From contig CAMVUB010000007.1 in assembly GCA_947170495.1 (NCBI GenBank), positions 1 through 59,435 of the forward strand: a stretch of DNA of 59,435 nucleotides. Reading direction: 5' to 3'. The DNA is from an uncultured Prevotellaceae bacterium. GTDB lineage: Bacteria; Bacteroidota; Bacteroidia; Bacteroidales; Bacteroidaceae. The notes beneath the pieces were generated by a model. That model was not told the origin of the DNA and searched no databases. It saw only the letters and a program-made list of their open reading frames with translations. The position numbers were made by a program, and so were the translations under genes. Positions 8,601 to 17,576 of the stretch are shown here, piece by piece (the stretch's first letter is position 1; each line of letters opens with the position of its first letter).

Positions 8601-9830
8601 ATGGCTGGTGCCCGTTCCGACCTGTATGTAGTTTTGCGTCAGTACATTCTGGAAGCTGTAGCCTGTGCTGCTCTTGGTGAGCTGCCAGTACTGACCGTAG
8701 TTGGCGGCATCCAGATTCAAACCTTTGACATCGTTGTCCACCTCTGTGGCGTAGGTGCCATACTGTGTGCTGACGATGCGATAGTAGGAACCGCTCTTCA
8801 GCTCGCTGACATAGCCATTGGCGGCATTCAGGTGTTCGCGCACTTCGTTCTCCGTCACGTCCTCCACGAGCTCAATGGCCCAGTCGCTGCCGGAATCGTT
8901 GGCATAGGACCATTTGGAGATGGTGGTGCCGTTGTTACCCAGGTTGAGGCAGGTGCTGCCGCTGAAGTCGCTCTTCGATGAGATGTTGATGTAGGCCTGG
9001 TCGCCGGTGTTGTTGGGGCTGAATTGGATGTAGAGTTCCTTGGTACCGCCGGCAGGCTTGGCAAAGTCCTCTTGCAGGTACTGGCCTGTATTGGCGCTGC
9101 GCAGGGTGTAGCCGCTGCCGCTTTTCTCCACAATCCATACTTGACTCAGGTCTGCAGTAGTCTTTGCGGCACCCCCGGCGCTACCGGCTGTCTTCGTGGT
9201 CAGGTAGTTGGGGTTGCGCTTGTTCTTAAACCGCATCAAGCCCAGCTTACCCATCTGGTAGTTGTAGAGGTCGCGCCCCTTGAGGTCCTCAGCGCTGGCG
9301 GTCTTCACCTCGATGAATCCCCAGTCGCTGACGCTGTTGGCCGTCTTGGCGGAGCTTCCCTTGAGGTCGCTGCCATCCGCCGGGGCTGACAGGTTAAAGG
9401 TGGAGCCTTGCAGCAGGAAATGGCCGGGGTTGTCGGAGATGGGGGTGATGGCCATGGCCCAACCGGTGTTCAAGGTAGCACCTGTGCCTCGTGCCGCGCT
9501 GCTGGGGCTCTTATAGTAGTTGCCGCGTCCGCTTCGGAGGTAGTACTTGCCATCGCCGTTGCTCTCCAGCGTCACGAGATAGCCAAGGTTACTGGCGACT
9601 TCCAGACCACTGGGAGAGGTGGCCTGCTTGAGTTGGAGCGAGGTGTTCTCGTTGGCATAACGGTTGGTGCTGTGGTTATACAAGAAGTACCACTTACCCG
9701 TTTCCACGGCGGTTACTTTGTTGCCCAGAGCAAAGATTCCCGATGGGATGGCGGGGAGGTCTTGGGCAGAGAGGCTGACGTTGGCGACCAAGGCCACGAG
9801 CGCCATGAGAAGGAGTCTAAAAGTTTTCAT
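5667..9830 (-). CDS. Secreted M60-like (mucinase-type) zinc metalloprotease with T9SS-type C-terminal tail
   Basis: 1387-residue exported protein. A signal peptide ends near residue 22 (VSLSAQ). Residues ~25-480 contain repeated beta-rich units with phrases such as WYFLYNHSTNRY and YYRIVSTQYGTYA, like RICIN/beta-trefoil carbohydrate-binding folds. The catalytic part is M60-like: zinc motif H817-E-I-G-H821 in GPSHEIGHNHQGS. M60-like enzymes such as Bacteroides BT4244 cut O-glycosylated mucins, so a host glycoprotein is the likely substrate. The last ~70 residues (IYDLSGRSLQRVAQ ... GIYIINGKKVIVK) resemble the type IX sorting tail, so export to the cell surface by T9SS is predicted. It has its own consensus promoter (9871-9902). 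Confidence 0.88.
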   Translation of the reverse strand: MKTFRLLLMALVALVANVSLSAQDLPAIPSGIFALGNKVTAVETGKWYFLYNHSTNRYANENTSLQLKQATSPSGLEVASNLGYLVTLESNGDGKYYLRSGRGNYYKSPSSAARGTGATLNTGWAMAITPISDNPGHFLLQGSTFNLSAPADGSDLKGSSAKTANSVSDWGFIEVKTASAEDLKGRDLYNYQMGKLGLMRFKNKRNPNYLTTKTAGSAGGAAKTTADLSQVWIVEKSGSGYTLRSANTGQYLQEDFAKPAGGTKELYIQFSPNNTGDQAYINISSKSDFSGSTCLNLGNNGTTISKWSYANDSGSDWAIELVEDVTENEVREHLNAANGYVSELKSGSYYRIVSTQYGTYATEVDNDVKGLNLDAANYGQYWQLTKSSTGYSFQNVLTQNYIQVGTGTSHIYRTASVSATLYPARTSDKWMYYWTIANASGGSVGLHTDASKNVVQWNTNADASKWAFVEVELNAEDIEKARQSQEAYNELVKNIPTIQGHLDNLFQDKACTTLKTDIQALTDEQLAANGDFAALNAEMKAQVLKIKNNTWQQFTNKTTNYTAGYEKFFRIYDYQIYSNCDEMYREFVMSNAFGRLSGPTGIVANPGDIIYIYVDKNPEAECKLALESVGTDGVAGNHATGSLTTLKEGLNVFSSSQKVMLYILHQLNNVKKYLADYPPIKVHIEGGQLNGYWDATRGMTNADWKLLQQDLLKASPFLNLKTKHLVFQMDADLVLKAEPNEIEGLMRIWDQIPANEDRYMGVEDFEGRYNNIWNVYSGASSYMHSTTRGTWYTESTIPSIMNYNNMRQPGSLWGPSHEIGHNHQGSINVCGTTESSNNLFSNINTFEQGIQTSRCYLPSDNFNALASSITNNGTTYESIPWVGRDIWNTTRMFFQLYLYFHVQHHDDNFLPNLFRMMRKKPFSKNSGWDSTTPFTYTENGETKTGTGANITYGKNDYLHLAKMICDVAQADLSEFFESFGMFVPVKNFHVGDYANYLVTTTQADIDAAKKYMQKYPKKLGNIMFIDDHILPMKPADADNIFEGLPQTGGKRTNNLTQHNNSLPVGDVGDYELFDGRTEYEANNDYFQLSGSTIEFKGTGYIGHKFYDLDGNLIWATNSKKTTLPTKVRNLGVDNFYVVAAQANMTDVPCPYYNRTSSPIASTDVYFGSAEGSKKWWSNASTKLGNYLPANAVAVVTSSNEFPTMLEGANVISNAKTATSLVIDGDQPFYLPENITAASLTFNKEITGYAALNLPFAVTSTDISGLQVATYANDVLNVQAADNVPAGQAAVVQGPVNLTLQNAAVVSGNYQALSAVNILAADGASVVAVETASPFTFPLSEATAIHSLDTDKNAQGATPRIYDLSGRSLQRVAQPGIYIINGKKVIVK

Positions 9831-9870
9831 ATTGCTTACGGTTTTAATGTTCTATTAGGTGTTATCGTGG

Positions 9871-9902
9871 CAAAGATAAGCTCTTCTGCGTAACCCACCA
9901 AA
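9871..9902 (-). promoter_or_regulatory. Promoter of the M60-like protease gene
   Basis: On the minus strand TTTG (9899-9902), 20 nt, then TATCTTTG (9871-9878): a full match to the Bacteroidetes consensus. It lies about 40 nt upstream of the start codon at 9830. Confidence 0.8.
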
Positions 9903-9932
9903 TTTCTAACAAGAAAAGTATGCAATCCCGCG

Positions 9933-9966
9933 AAAAAAGGGCTGTGCCTGGTGTGGCACAGCCCCT
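9933..9966 (-). terminator. Terminator after the 1204-residue secreted protein gene
   Basis: GGGCTGTGCC (9939-9948) and GGCACAGCCC (9955-9964) form a perfect 10-bp stem with a 6-nt loop. On the minus strand it is followed by a six-U run. It insulates the M60 gene from the upstream unit. Confidence 0.85.
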
Positions 9967-9992
9967 TATAACTGGGTTTCTTAAGCGTGAGC

Positions 9993-12900
9993 TTACTTCA
10001 CGTTGACCTTCACACCATTGAGGATGTAAAGACCCTTTCCGTAGCGCTTCAGATCGTTGAGGTTTGCCTTGCGACTGATGAGACGACCGTCGATGGTGTA
10101 GAGTTCGCCGGTAGTCGCCACTTTCTGGAGGACTGTGCTGATGCCATCTTCTATGGGCTCTTCAAGAATCTCATAGGTGTAATTAACCAAGGGGAATTCC
10201 TCGTCGGCCTGAATGTAAGCCGTGTTTGCGGGAACGGAAATCATAGACATCGTAGCGCTCTTGCTGACAACGAAACCGTTACCTTGGTTCGTGATAGCGC
10301 CCTTCGGCAGAGAGGCGATGGTGTTATAGGTTCCTTTCAACAGTGGGCCTGCGATAGCCTCCTTCGTGAATGAGTAATCGTGATAGAAGGTGTAGGGCTC
10401 AGCGTCATCCTTTTCTGCGTCATAGTCTCCATCAGCAATGAAGATGAACGGACGGCCAGGATTTGCCTCTTGGATTGGATTCAACTTAACGCTTCCCTCC
10501 GAAACCTCTACGACATCGTACATTTCATAATCCTCAGGAACCGTTAAGCCGACAGGGTAACAGATGGAGTTCACAGAACCTGGTTTCAAATTCATGAGGA
10601 ACTCTGTGCCGTCGTAGTTCTCTGCTACATCGCTATCGTACTGGATATAGAGACCACTGCGGCTACCAGGAGTGTTTTCGCCCCAAGTTACAACGGTGTT
10701 ATTATTGCGTTGGAAATGGAGGTTTGCTTGTTTAGTGTTGTTGATGAGGTTGCTGGCGGCAATCAAGTTTTGGCCATAGCCGATGGCACTGATATTGAAG
10801 AGAGAAGGCATGATGTCGAGGGTGACGGGGATTCCGCTTTGACTACTGGGAGTTGTGGCACGCAGGTACAGACCGGTGGCCTTGTTCTGGATGACATAAG
10901 CGGTGTCGCCGACATTGACGAAGCGGAAGAGGGAGTAATCCACGTCCTCGATATCAGCAGCGGCATCGAAGAAGAGTTGTGCACCGCGGAGAATGTCCTC
11001 ATCCTCAGCGTAGGGAACCACCTTGTTCAGGGTGACTTCCTGCTCCTTCGATGTAGAAGGATCTTGTTCTGTGGGCTCATGAGCCACCTCGATGTTAATC
11101 TTTTCGGCATCGTGCTTCGCTACCGTGACGAACTTATCCCAGAGGGCTTCATTCGTGACATAGGCATTGTCATTGATGTCACTCACGGTCTGGGCCTCGT
11201 TGTTCTCAATATCCCAGCCGTTGGCCTCGAAGGTCTCCTTGCTGCCGAAGTGGAAGCGATACCATTTGCCCTCTTCAATCTTGTTGGCAGAAGCAAAGAT
11301 GTCGCCGGCTTGCGCCTTCAGGTCCTCAACATATTGGGCGCTCTGTGCGGGCGTGTAGTCACCGGACAGATCGTATTCCTTGGCATTGGCCACGGTTGTG
11401 GTGAGCTTGCCAGCATCGGTGTCGGGTCCCCATTCACCGGGATTGGTGCCAGTGACGATACCTGCCGTTGAGGCCTCAGCGCTCTTGATGGCTGCGCGGA
11501 GCTCTGCGGGATCCACAAACTTCTCCATAAAGGCGTCATAGGCGGCCTTCAGGGCGTTGAACTCTGCTTCATCCATGTCGGCAACCTCTAGCTCAATCTG
11601 GTCAGCGAGCACCTTTTCCAGATTGGTGACCAATTCGCCCATCACCTTATACTGCGAATTATCGGCAATCTCTACACTCGCTGTATAGAGGTGGAATTCA
11701 CTGACATGACCAAAGCCCTTCTGTACTCCACCTTGACCGGTTGTCTTGTCAATGTAGAAACGGAGGTATTGGAAGCCCTTTGTGTCAAATGGCAGGGACA
11801 CCCTTGTCTCATTAATATCCTCGTATGGCGTGGACAGCTCTGCCAACTTATGCCATTCGCCCGCAGTCTTCAGATCACTGGTGGTCTTGCCATAAGCGGG
11901 ATCGCCTTCTACTGCGGCGTCAATTTCTTCCTGAGTGTAATAAACATCAGGAGTATTGGAACCATAAACGCCCCATTCTGTAATGTGATTTACGGCGCCT
12001 GCACCAGCACGACGCTGAACACTTAAGGCCAGCAAGTCGTAAACGGGAGCATTCAAAGCGACATCAAGATAATGTGTGTGGTTGGGTACTGCTTCACTCC
12101 AATCGGAGTGCCAATAAGTGGTCTTATCTTCATCGAGCAGGTCGTCCAACGAGCCTTCAGCTGTGGATGACCACGGCGAGCTGAACTGACTTGTCGAGGT
12201 GATGATCTCTACTTCGTCGTTCACATCAACCTTTGGATTGTCCTTGGCAATCTCCAGGTTGGCCTTACTCGTCTCCACCATCTGGGTGTATTCTCTTTCC
12301 ATCTTCTGACGCTCCTTGATACTGGCATAAGCGTTGATAATAACTTGAGCCTCGTCGTTGGCAACGGGTTCTACGACCCATTCAGAGGCCAAAGGAGCAT
12401 CAATATATGGACTCCATAGTGTCAAATTGCCTTCTGTACCTCCGCCGCTTTGATGATTAGCCTGGTGGACATAAATAGACGAACCGGTCCTGTCAGCATA
12501 TTTGATGGCTATGAAGGTGTTGCCCATATCTTCAAGGATGAAGCGCCATGTACTTTCCTCGCTCAACGTGCCTGGGTTATCATTGAAACGGGCGTCTGTG
12601 GAAACACTGACGATATCCCAAGTATCATCCTCTCCCTTTGTCAACTTCCAGAGGGCATGACAGTTCTCTGTCAAATCGTCCAGTGTGCCCCATTTGCCGT
12701 TGATGGTACCGTTATCAGCGATCTTCGTATACATATACTTTAGATTTCCATCGTTGTAGTTGATAGCTGTGCGGAAACGATAGTAGCCGTCGGTGATGAC
12801 AAACTTCACTTGAGAATCCAGTACAGACTGGTAGGCTGCTTTTAGAGCGTCGCGCAGTATCGCGAGGTCTTCGGCGTCTCCTGTGTACCCGGGTGTATCA

Positions 12901-13607
12901 GCGGCTCGGCATGCGGAGTAAGCGGCATTAAAAGCAGCCACTTCCTCGGCGCCATAGTCGCCAACCTCTGTGCCCACATGGAAAGGAGTTGTACCGTCTT
13001 CTGCGTATTGACCGTATTCAGCAAACAGGGCAAAGATTTCATCCATGATCACGTCAAAGGGATCTTTCTCCTGCACAGAGACTACGAAGTTTGTTGTCTT
13101 GGCAAAGACTTTAGCTTCCTTAGCACCAACGGTGAAAACAAATGAGGATTTGCCTATGTTGGCTACCTCATAGTGCACTGTCTCCGACGTACTGTTGTTG
13201 ACATCTGATTGATCTCCATCAACAGCCACATATACTTCTTTGTCAGCAGCACTCGCGACAAAATCCACGGAAACTGAAACAAATTCCCAACCGGAGCTTA
13301 TTTCAAACGTATAATCGTGAGATGTTCCACTACCAGCAATGCAGTTATAGAACTGGAAATCTGTGCCGTTCCAAGGAGCTACGTTGTTTGTCCATTTTGA
13401 GCCGTTTAGCTGAGCATGGAACGATACTTCAGGCGTACCGTCCGACTTCCATGAACCAGCCCAAGGGCTTGTAGCACTTCCGTTCCATGAGACGTAATCG
13501 CCTGAATTGGCATTGATGGGTATCTCAACCACATCCTGAGCCAATGCCGGCGCAATAAATCCTCCCACTAAGAAGAGGAAGGATAAAAATAGGTAGAACT
13601 TCTTCAT
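9993..13607 (-). CDS. Secreted multidomain F5/8-type carbohydrate-binding protein with T9SS-type tail (paralogue 1)
   Basis: 1204 residues. A clear signal peptide ends at PALAQ (residue 24). An N-terminal beta-sandwich-like region (25-185) is followed by a helical linker. A discoidin/F5-8C-like module begins near residue 470 (SQFSSPWSSTAEGS, YWHSDWSE, ITEWGVYGSN, YLRFYIDKTTGQ). Later repeats contain GKWYRFHFGSKE and YVIQNKATGLYLRA, resembling a ricin-like fold. The C-terminus LYTIDGRLISRKANLN followed by GKGLYILNGVKVNVK is a T9SS-type sorting tail. No catalytic motif was recognised, so glycan binding or adhesion is the cautious guess. It is clearly homologous to the next gene (13858-17418) along most of its length. 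The DNA looks more AT-rich than the flanking genes. Confidence 0.8.
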   Translation of the reverse strand: MKKFYLFLSFLFLVGGFIAPALAQDVVEIPINANSGDYVSWNGSATSPWAGSWKSDGTPEVSFHAQLNGSKWTNNVAPWNGTDFQFYNCIAGSGTSHDYTFEISSGWEFVSVSVDFVASAADKEVYVAVDGDQSDVNNSTSETVHYEVANIGKSSFVFTVGAKEAKVFAKTTNFVVSVQEKDPFDVIMDEIFALFAEYGQYAEDGTTPFHVGTEVGDYGAEEVAAFNAAYSACRAADTPGYTGDAEDLAILRDALKAAYQSVLDSQVKFVITDGYYRFRTAINYNDGNLKYMYTKIADNGTINGKWGTLDDLTENCHALWKLTKGEDDTWDIVSVSTDARFNDNPGTLSEESTWRFILEDMGNTFIAIKYADRTGSSIYVHQANHQSGGGTEGNLTLWSPYIDAPLASEWVVEPVANDEAQVIINAYASIKERQKMEREYTQMVETSKANLEIAKDNPKVDVNDEVEIITSTSQFSSPWSSTAEGSLDDLLDEDKTTYWHSDWSEAVPNHTHYLDVALNAPVYDLLALSVQRRAGAGAVNHITEWGVYGSNTPDVYYTQEEIDAAVEGDPAYGKTTSDLKTAGEWHKLAELSTPYEDINETRVSLPFDTKGFQYLRFYIDKTTGQGGVQKGFGHVSEFHLYTASVEIADNSQYKVMGELVTNLEKVLADQIELEVADMDEAEFNALKAAYDAFMEKFVDPAELRAAIKSAEASTAGIVTGTNPGEWGPDTDAGKLTTTVANAKEYDLSGDYTPAQSAQYVEDLKAQAGDIFASANKIEEGKWYRFHFGSKETFEANGWDIENNEAQTVSDINDNAYVTNEALWDKFVTVAKHDAEKINIEVAHEPTEQDPSTSKEQEVTLNKVVPYAEDEDILRGAQLFFDAAADIEDVDYSLFRFVNVGDTAYVIQNKATGLYLRATTPSSQSGIPVTLDIMPSLFNISAIGYGQNLIAASNLINNTKQANLHFQRNNNTVVTWGENTPGSRSGLYIQYDSDVAENYDGTEFLMNLKPGSVNSICYPVGLTVPEDYEMYDVVEVSEGSVKLNPIQEANPGRPFIFIADGDYDAEKDDAEPYTFYHDYSFTKEAIAGPLLKGTYNTIASLPKGAITNQGNGFVVSKSATMSMISVPANTAYIQADEEFPLVNYTYEILEEPIEDGISTVLQKVATTGELYTIDGRLISRKANLNDLKRYGKGLYILNGVKVNVK

Positions 13608-13669
13608 AATGAATGATAATTAGGTGAGTAATTAGTTTGATTGATCGCTTTATGGTGCTTTTGAGCGTT

Positions 13670-13677
13670 CAAATGTA
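13670..13677 (-). promoter_or_regulatory. Promoter -7 box for the 1204-residue protein gene
   Basis: TACATTTG on the minus strand, about 60 nt before the start codon at 13607. No TTG at the usual -33 spacing was seen. Confidence 0.5.
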
Positions 13678-13767
13678 AGCTTTTTCCCTCATTCGTCTCC
13701 TACATCATCCCTTAATTCCCCCTCCTTTTAAACTTTTTTAACTACCGATTGTGTATATTCGCCACCC

Positions 13768-13804
13768 AAAAGGACCGCGGCCTTCCAATCGGAAGACCGC
13801 GGTC
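13768..13804 (-). terminator. Terminator after the 1186-residue secreted protein gene
   Basis: GACCGCGG (13773-13780) pairs with CCGCGGTC (13797-13804), and five more pairs follow after one mismatch, closed by the loop AATC. A short U run (plus-strand AAAA 13768-13771) follows on the minus strand. Confidence 0.8.
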
Positions 13805-13857
13805 TTATCGCCTTTACACCGCGCTGTAATCGCTTTTGCCACGCGTGGCAAATGCAA

Positions 13858-16800
13858 TTACTTCACGGTAACCTTGGTGCCGTTGAGGATGTAAACACCA
13901 CGACCGAGCTTGCCGAGTGTGTTCAGGTTGGCCTTGCGGCTGATGAGGCGGCCGTCGATGCTGTAGAGCTCACCGGTCTTGGCCACGTTCGTCAGCGCAG
14001 CAGCGATGCCGTCCGCACCACCATCAATGGTGTAGGTCACTGTAGCGGTCACTGCAAACTGCTCGTCGCCTGCGATGTAAGCGCCGTTGGCGCCGGTCCA
14101 GGTGTCTGCGCTCTTGCTGACAATGAACTTGTCGCCTTCAGGAATGATGACGCCCACGCCTACCTTCTTACTATAGTAGCTACCCTTCAGCAGGCTGGAG
14201 GCCTGAGCGGGAGTAGCCTCGAACTTGTAGTTGTGGTGGAAGGCCAGTGGTTCGGGATTATCGTCCTCGACGAATTCTTCACCGCCGTTGATGAGGATGA
14301 ACGGGCGACCAGCATTCACGGTGCCGTCGATGGCCACGAGTGTCAACTGCATGTCTTCCATCTTTGATAAGCCGTAGATCTTCTTATCTGTCGTGACCTC
14401 AGTAGCGAAGCAGTATGCGCCAATTTCACAAGGTCTCAGACCGATGTAGAAGGTGGTGGGGTTGTAGCCTGCTGCTACATCTTCCACTTCCTCGATGAGC
14501 AGGGCGCTGCGTGTGCCGGGCTCAGACACGTTCCATGTTACGAGCTGGTTGCCGGATACCTGGGCGTGGAGATAGCTTTCAGCCTCGCCGAAGAGGTTCT
14601 TGGCGGGGATGACATTCAAGCCGTAACCGATAGCGCGGACATTGAAGAGTGAGGGATGTACGCTCAGAGTTACACCGCCGGAGGTGCCGGCAGCCTTCAG
14701 GAACATACCTGTCGCGCGGTTCTGCATGGCGAAGGCGGTGTCGCCGACAGCCACGAAGCGGAACTGTGCCATGCCCTCGTCCTCGATGTCTTCGTCATCG
14801 TCGAAATAGACGTTGTGGCCCAGCATAACGGTGCCTTCGGGTGCGTAGTGTTCTTCACGGTCGAGTTCATCTAATCCGTACTCTGTGATGGCCACGTACT
14901 TCTCCCACAGATCTTCTGTGGTGACGTTGCCGTCCTTCGAGTTGCCGTTACCTGCCACGAGATCCCATCCGTGCTCCTCGAACATTTCCTTGGAGGGGAA
15001 CTGGATGCGGTACCACTTGCCCGGCTGGATGCTATGGGCAGCCTCTATGAGGGCCTTGGCCTTTGCGCGCAGGTCTGCAATAAAGCCGTTACTTGCGGTG
15101 GCGGTATATACGCCGGCCACGTCGTAAGCCGTAGCGTCGTCGATGGCAGTCTGGAGAGCTGTAGCCGTGCTGTTGTCAGGCCAGTAGCCGATGCCCTCGC
15201 CCACAACCACGATGTCGGGCATATTCTTGACGGAGTCGATGACCGCACGCAACTCTGCGGGATCCACGAATTCTGCCTTGAAGGCCTCGTAGGCAGCAAA
15301 GAGAGCATCATAATCTGTGGGAGCCAGGTCGGCATCTTCAATGCTGGCCTGTTCCTCCAGTAGGTTGTCGAGGTTGATAGCCACCTGACCCATCTTGGAG
15401 TACTGCGAGTTGGGGTTCTCCTGCAGGTAATAGAGTTGGATGTCACCGATATGCCAGAAATGATTGCCCTTAGAGCTATAGGTACTATTTGCATAGAAGC
15501 GAATGTACTTCATCTCTTGGGTGTCTAACGGACCGTTCTCGATGGGTCCTGTTTGTGTAGCAGCCCATGGCGCATCGTAGGTTGCCAAAGCAGTCCAATC
15601 CTCGAAAGCGGCATCGGGATCGTTGCTTCCATAAATGCCCCATTCAGTGACGTAGTCGTTGTTAAAGGCCGAACCGTTGTTCGTGCGGCGGATATATCTA
15701 AAAGTCACCAATTCATGGGTCGGTTCATTCAGTTCCACCTGTAGATAGTGTGGATTCGCTTCATCATAGGTCCCATGCCAATCCGAGTGCCAGAAGGTGT
15801 CGCCGGAATTATCGAGGAGCGCATTAAAGTCTTTTCCTTCACTTGAGTCAGAGAATGGAGAACTGAACTGGCTAGCATTGGTGATGAGTTTGACAGTCTG
15901 CACGTCCTTTGCGGCATCAATAGCTGCGGTGGCCTCGTCTCTCAGTTCCTTGTACTTGGCAACGAGCTCTTCGTGTTCCTTGATGGGGATGTAGGACTCA
16001 ATGATAGCGGCAGCATCCTCGTCGGGCACGAGGTCGAAGAACCATTCAGAAGCACCCACTGTGCCACTTGCATAGGATGAGCTCCAACCTACAATGTTGC
16101 CGTTCACGCCAGTACCACTGCTGTGTCCTCCCTGATGCAGGTAGAAGGAATCGCCTGCTGCCTGAGTAGCTACGCGAATGTTGTAACAGGGGTTACCGTC
16201 CACTTCGCCGGGGATATCAAAGGCCATGAGATTCTCGCTATCTACGGACATCTCAACGGCTGCGCTCTGTGCTACATTGTTGAAGCGTGCATCGGTGGCG
16301 CAGTTGACGATGTCGTAGGTGCCCTCCTCGGTGAGCGTGATCTGCCACAGAGAGGGGCAGTCAGTCGTCAAATCCTCGGGCGTGTTCCAGCGAGCGTAGA
16401 TCTTGCCATTCTCCCTGATGGAGTACATGTATTTATCCACTTGCTGTGATTCTTTGATGTCCTCACCGCTCTCGGGGTCTTGACCTACGACCACCTCGTT
16501 GGTGTATTTCATTGCACCGCGAATGCGGTAGTAACCCGTACCCAGCGGCACGCGTGAGGCCAGAACGGCATCATAAGCGTCTTGCAGGCTCTTTGTGAGA
16601 TCCTTCACTTCATCTAAAGTCGGTGTTGACCCTGGTTCGAGCGCATCGTGAACTACTTGCATAACAGCTTGGAAGGCTGCCACAGCTTCAGCGCTGCATT
16701 GGCCAGGGGCTGTGCCCGTATTGAACTCGATACCCGTGAGGCTCATGTACAAGTCTTCGAGGGTAGTCAGGGCCATCTCATACTCGTCCAAGTCGCTCCA

Positions 16801-17418
16801 TTCAATCCCAATGAAGTTCCAAGTGCTGTTGCCATCGGCTGCGGTTTTCTTACCAGAATCCCAAGTACAGATGTTTTTATCCACACCATTGTTGTCGATG
16901 AGCTCTTTCAAGTCATAGACATTCATGGCAAAGTGAGCTTGAGGCTCATCCTCAATGCTGTACACATTGAATTCGCCGGCATCAGCCTGGAAACTGGTGG
17001 CCGTCATCGTCTTGCTGTTGCCCGTGCCGTTGGGGGCGGAGAGGAAGCGGCCCGTACCGAACTGAATGTTGTAGCAGCCGTCCTTTTCCTCTACGGGTAC
17101 GAAGCGTACAAGATACTGCTTCTTTGCCTCCGCGCTGAGTTGTGCACCGGTAACGTTGGTGATGTTCTTCTTCAAGATGGTTTCACCTTCGCCGCAGTCG
17201 GCCATGATACCGCCGGTGGAGGGGATGGCATCGGTGTTCAGGATTCCATCGCTACCGCCACGGGCCTGATAGACGAAGTACCAGGTGTTGGCCTCGAAGT
17301 TCGCCACAGCGCCACTCATTTGAATAACCTTCTGTGAGAAGTCGAAGTCATCTTCTTGTGCGAAAACTGGGGTGAAGAATCCCAGCAGCATCGCAAATAA
17401 AAGGTAGATTTTCTTCAT
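13858..17418 (-). CDS. Secreted multidomain F5/8-type carbohydrate-binding protein with T9SS-type tail (paralogue 2)
   Basis: 1186 residues from the chosen start MKKIYLLFAMLLGFFTPVFAQ at 17418. An upstream in-frame ATG (17517) would put 33 hydrophilic residues before the signal peptide and lies upstream of the promoter box, so it is rejected. Order of parts: signal peptide to residue 21; an NTWYFVYQARGG-type module; a region shared with paralogue 1 (GYYRIRGAMKY, DARFNNVAQ); an F5/8C-like module from about residue 515 (SQFSSPFSDSSEGK, FWHSDWHG, VTEWGIYGSND); a ricin-like module (GKWYRIQFPSKE, FAMQNRATGMFLKA); and the tail LYSIDGRLISRKANLN ... GRGVYILNGTKVTVK. Adjacent paralogues with shared architecture point to tandem duplication. 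The ligand is unknown. Confidence 0.82.
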   Translation of the reverse strand: MKKIYLLFAMLLGFFTPVFAQEDDFDFSQKVIQMSGAVANFEANTWYFVYQARGGSDGILNTDAIPSTGGIMADCGEGETILKKNITNVTGAQLSAEAKKQYLVRFVPVEEKDGCYNIQFGTGRFLSAPNGTGNSKTMTATSFQADAGEFNVYSIEDEPQAHFAMNVYDLKELIDNNGVDKNICTWDSGKKTAADGNSTWNFIGIEWSDLDEYEMALTTLEDLYMSLTGIEFNTGTAPGQCSAEAVAAFQAVMQVVHDALEPGSTPTLDEVKDLTKSLQDAYDAVLASRVPLGTGYYRIRGAMKYTNEVVVGQDPESGEDIKESQQVDKYMYSIRENGKIYARWNTPEDLTTDCPSLWQITLTEEGTYDIVNCATDARFNNVAQSAAVEMSVDSENLMAFDIPGEVDGNPCYNIRVATQAAGDSFYLHQGGHSSGTGVNGNIVGWSSSYASGTVGASEWFFDLVPDEDAAAIIESYIPIKEHEELVAKYKELRDEATAAIDAAKDVQTVKLITNASQFSSPFSDSSEGKDFNALLDNSGDTFWHSDWHGTYDEANPHYLQVELNEPTHELVTFRYIRRTNNGSAFNNDYVTEWGIYGSNDPDAAFEDWTALATYDAPWAATQTGPIENGPLDTQEMKYIRFYANSTYSSKGNHFWHIGDIQLYYLQENPNSQYSKMGQVAINLDNLLEEQASIEDADLAPTDYDALFAAYEAFKAEFVDPAELRAVIDSVKNMPDIVVVGEGIGYWPDNSTATALQTAIDDATAYDVAGVYTATASNGFIADLRAKAKALIEAAHSIQPGKWYRIQFPSKEMFEEHGWDLVAGNGNSKDGNVTTEDLWEKYVAITEYGLDELDREEHYAPEGTVMLGHNVYFDDDEDIEDEGMAQFRFVAVGDTAFAMQNRATGMFLKAAGTSGGVTLSVHPSLFNVRAIGYGLNVIPAKNLFGEAESYLHAQVSGNQLVTWNVSEPGTRSALLIEEVEDVAAGYNPTTFYIGLRPCEIGAYCFATEVTTDKKIYGLSKMEDMQLTLVAIDGTVNAGRPFILINGGEEFVEDDNPEPLAFHHNYKFEATPAQASSLLKGSYYSKKVGVGVIIPEGDKFIVSKSADTWTGANGAYIAGDEQFAVTATVTYTIDGGADGIAAALTNVAKTGELYSIDGRLISRKANLNTLGKLGRGVYILNGTKVTVK

Positions 17419-17483
17419 GATTAGTTTAATTAGGTATGAATGATTTGTTGAAGTTTCAACCCATATTGGTTGATATGACTGTA

Positions 17484-17491
17484 CAAAAATA
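17484..17491 (-). promoter_or_regulatory. Promoter -7 box for the 1186-residue protein gene, overlapping a terminator tail
   Basis: TATTTTTG on the minus strand fits TAnnTTTG and lies 66 nt before the start codon at 17418. The same bases form the U tract of the preceding terminator hairpin. No TTG at the -33 spacing; that region is occupied by the hairpin. Confidence 0.45.
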
Positions 17492-17519
17492 GGTGCTTCG
17501 CACGTGAGGCGAAGCACCT
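17484..17519 (-). terminator. Terminator after the DUF4954 gene
   Basis: AGGTGCTTCGC (17491-17501) and GCGAAGCACCT (17509-17519) form a perfect 11-bp stem with a 7-nt loop. On the minus strand it is followed by AUUUUUG. It lies 58 nt past the DUF4954 stop. Confidence 0.85.
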
Positions 17520-17576
17520 TTATGGGTTTATTTGCTTAAATTTATATTATTTTAACAGTAATGGGTGTAGAAAGTG

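Noticed and set aside
17419..17517. Longer N-terminus for the 1186-residue secreted protein
   Set aside because: It would include the preceding terminator and promoter box in the coding region and bury the signal peptide.
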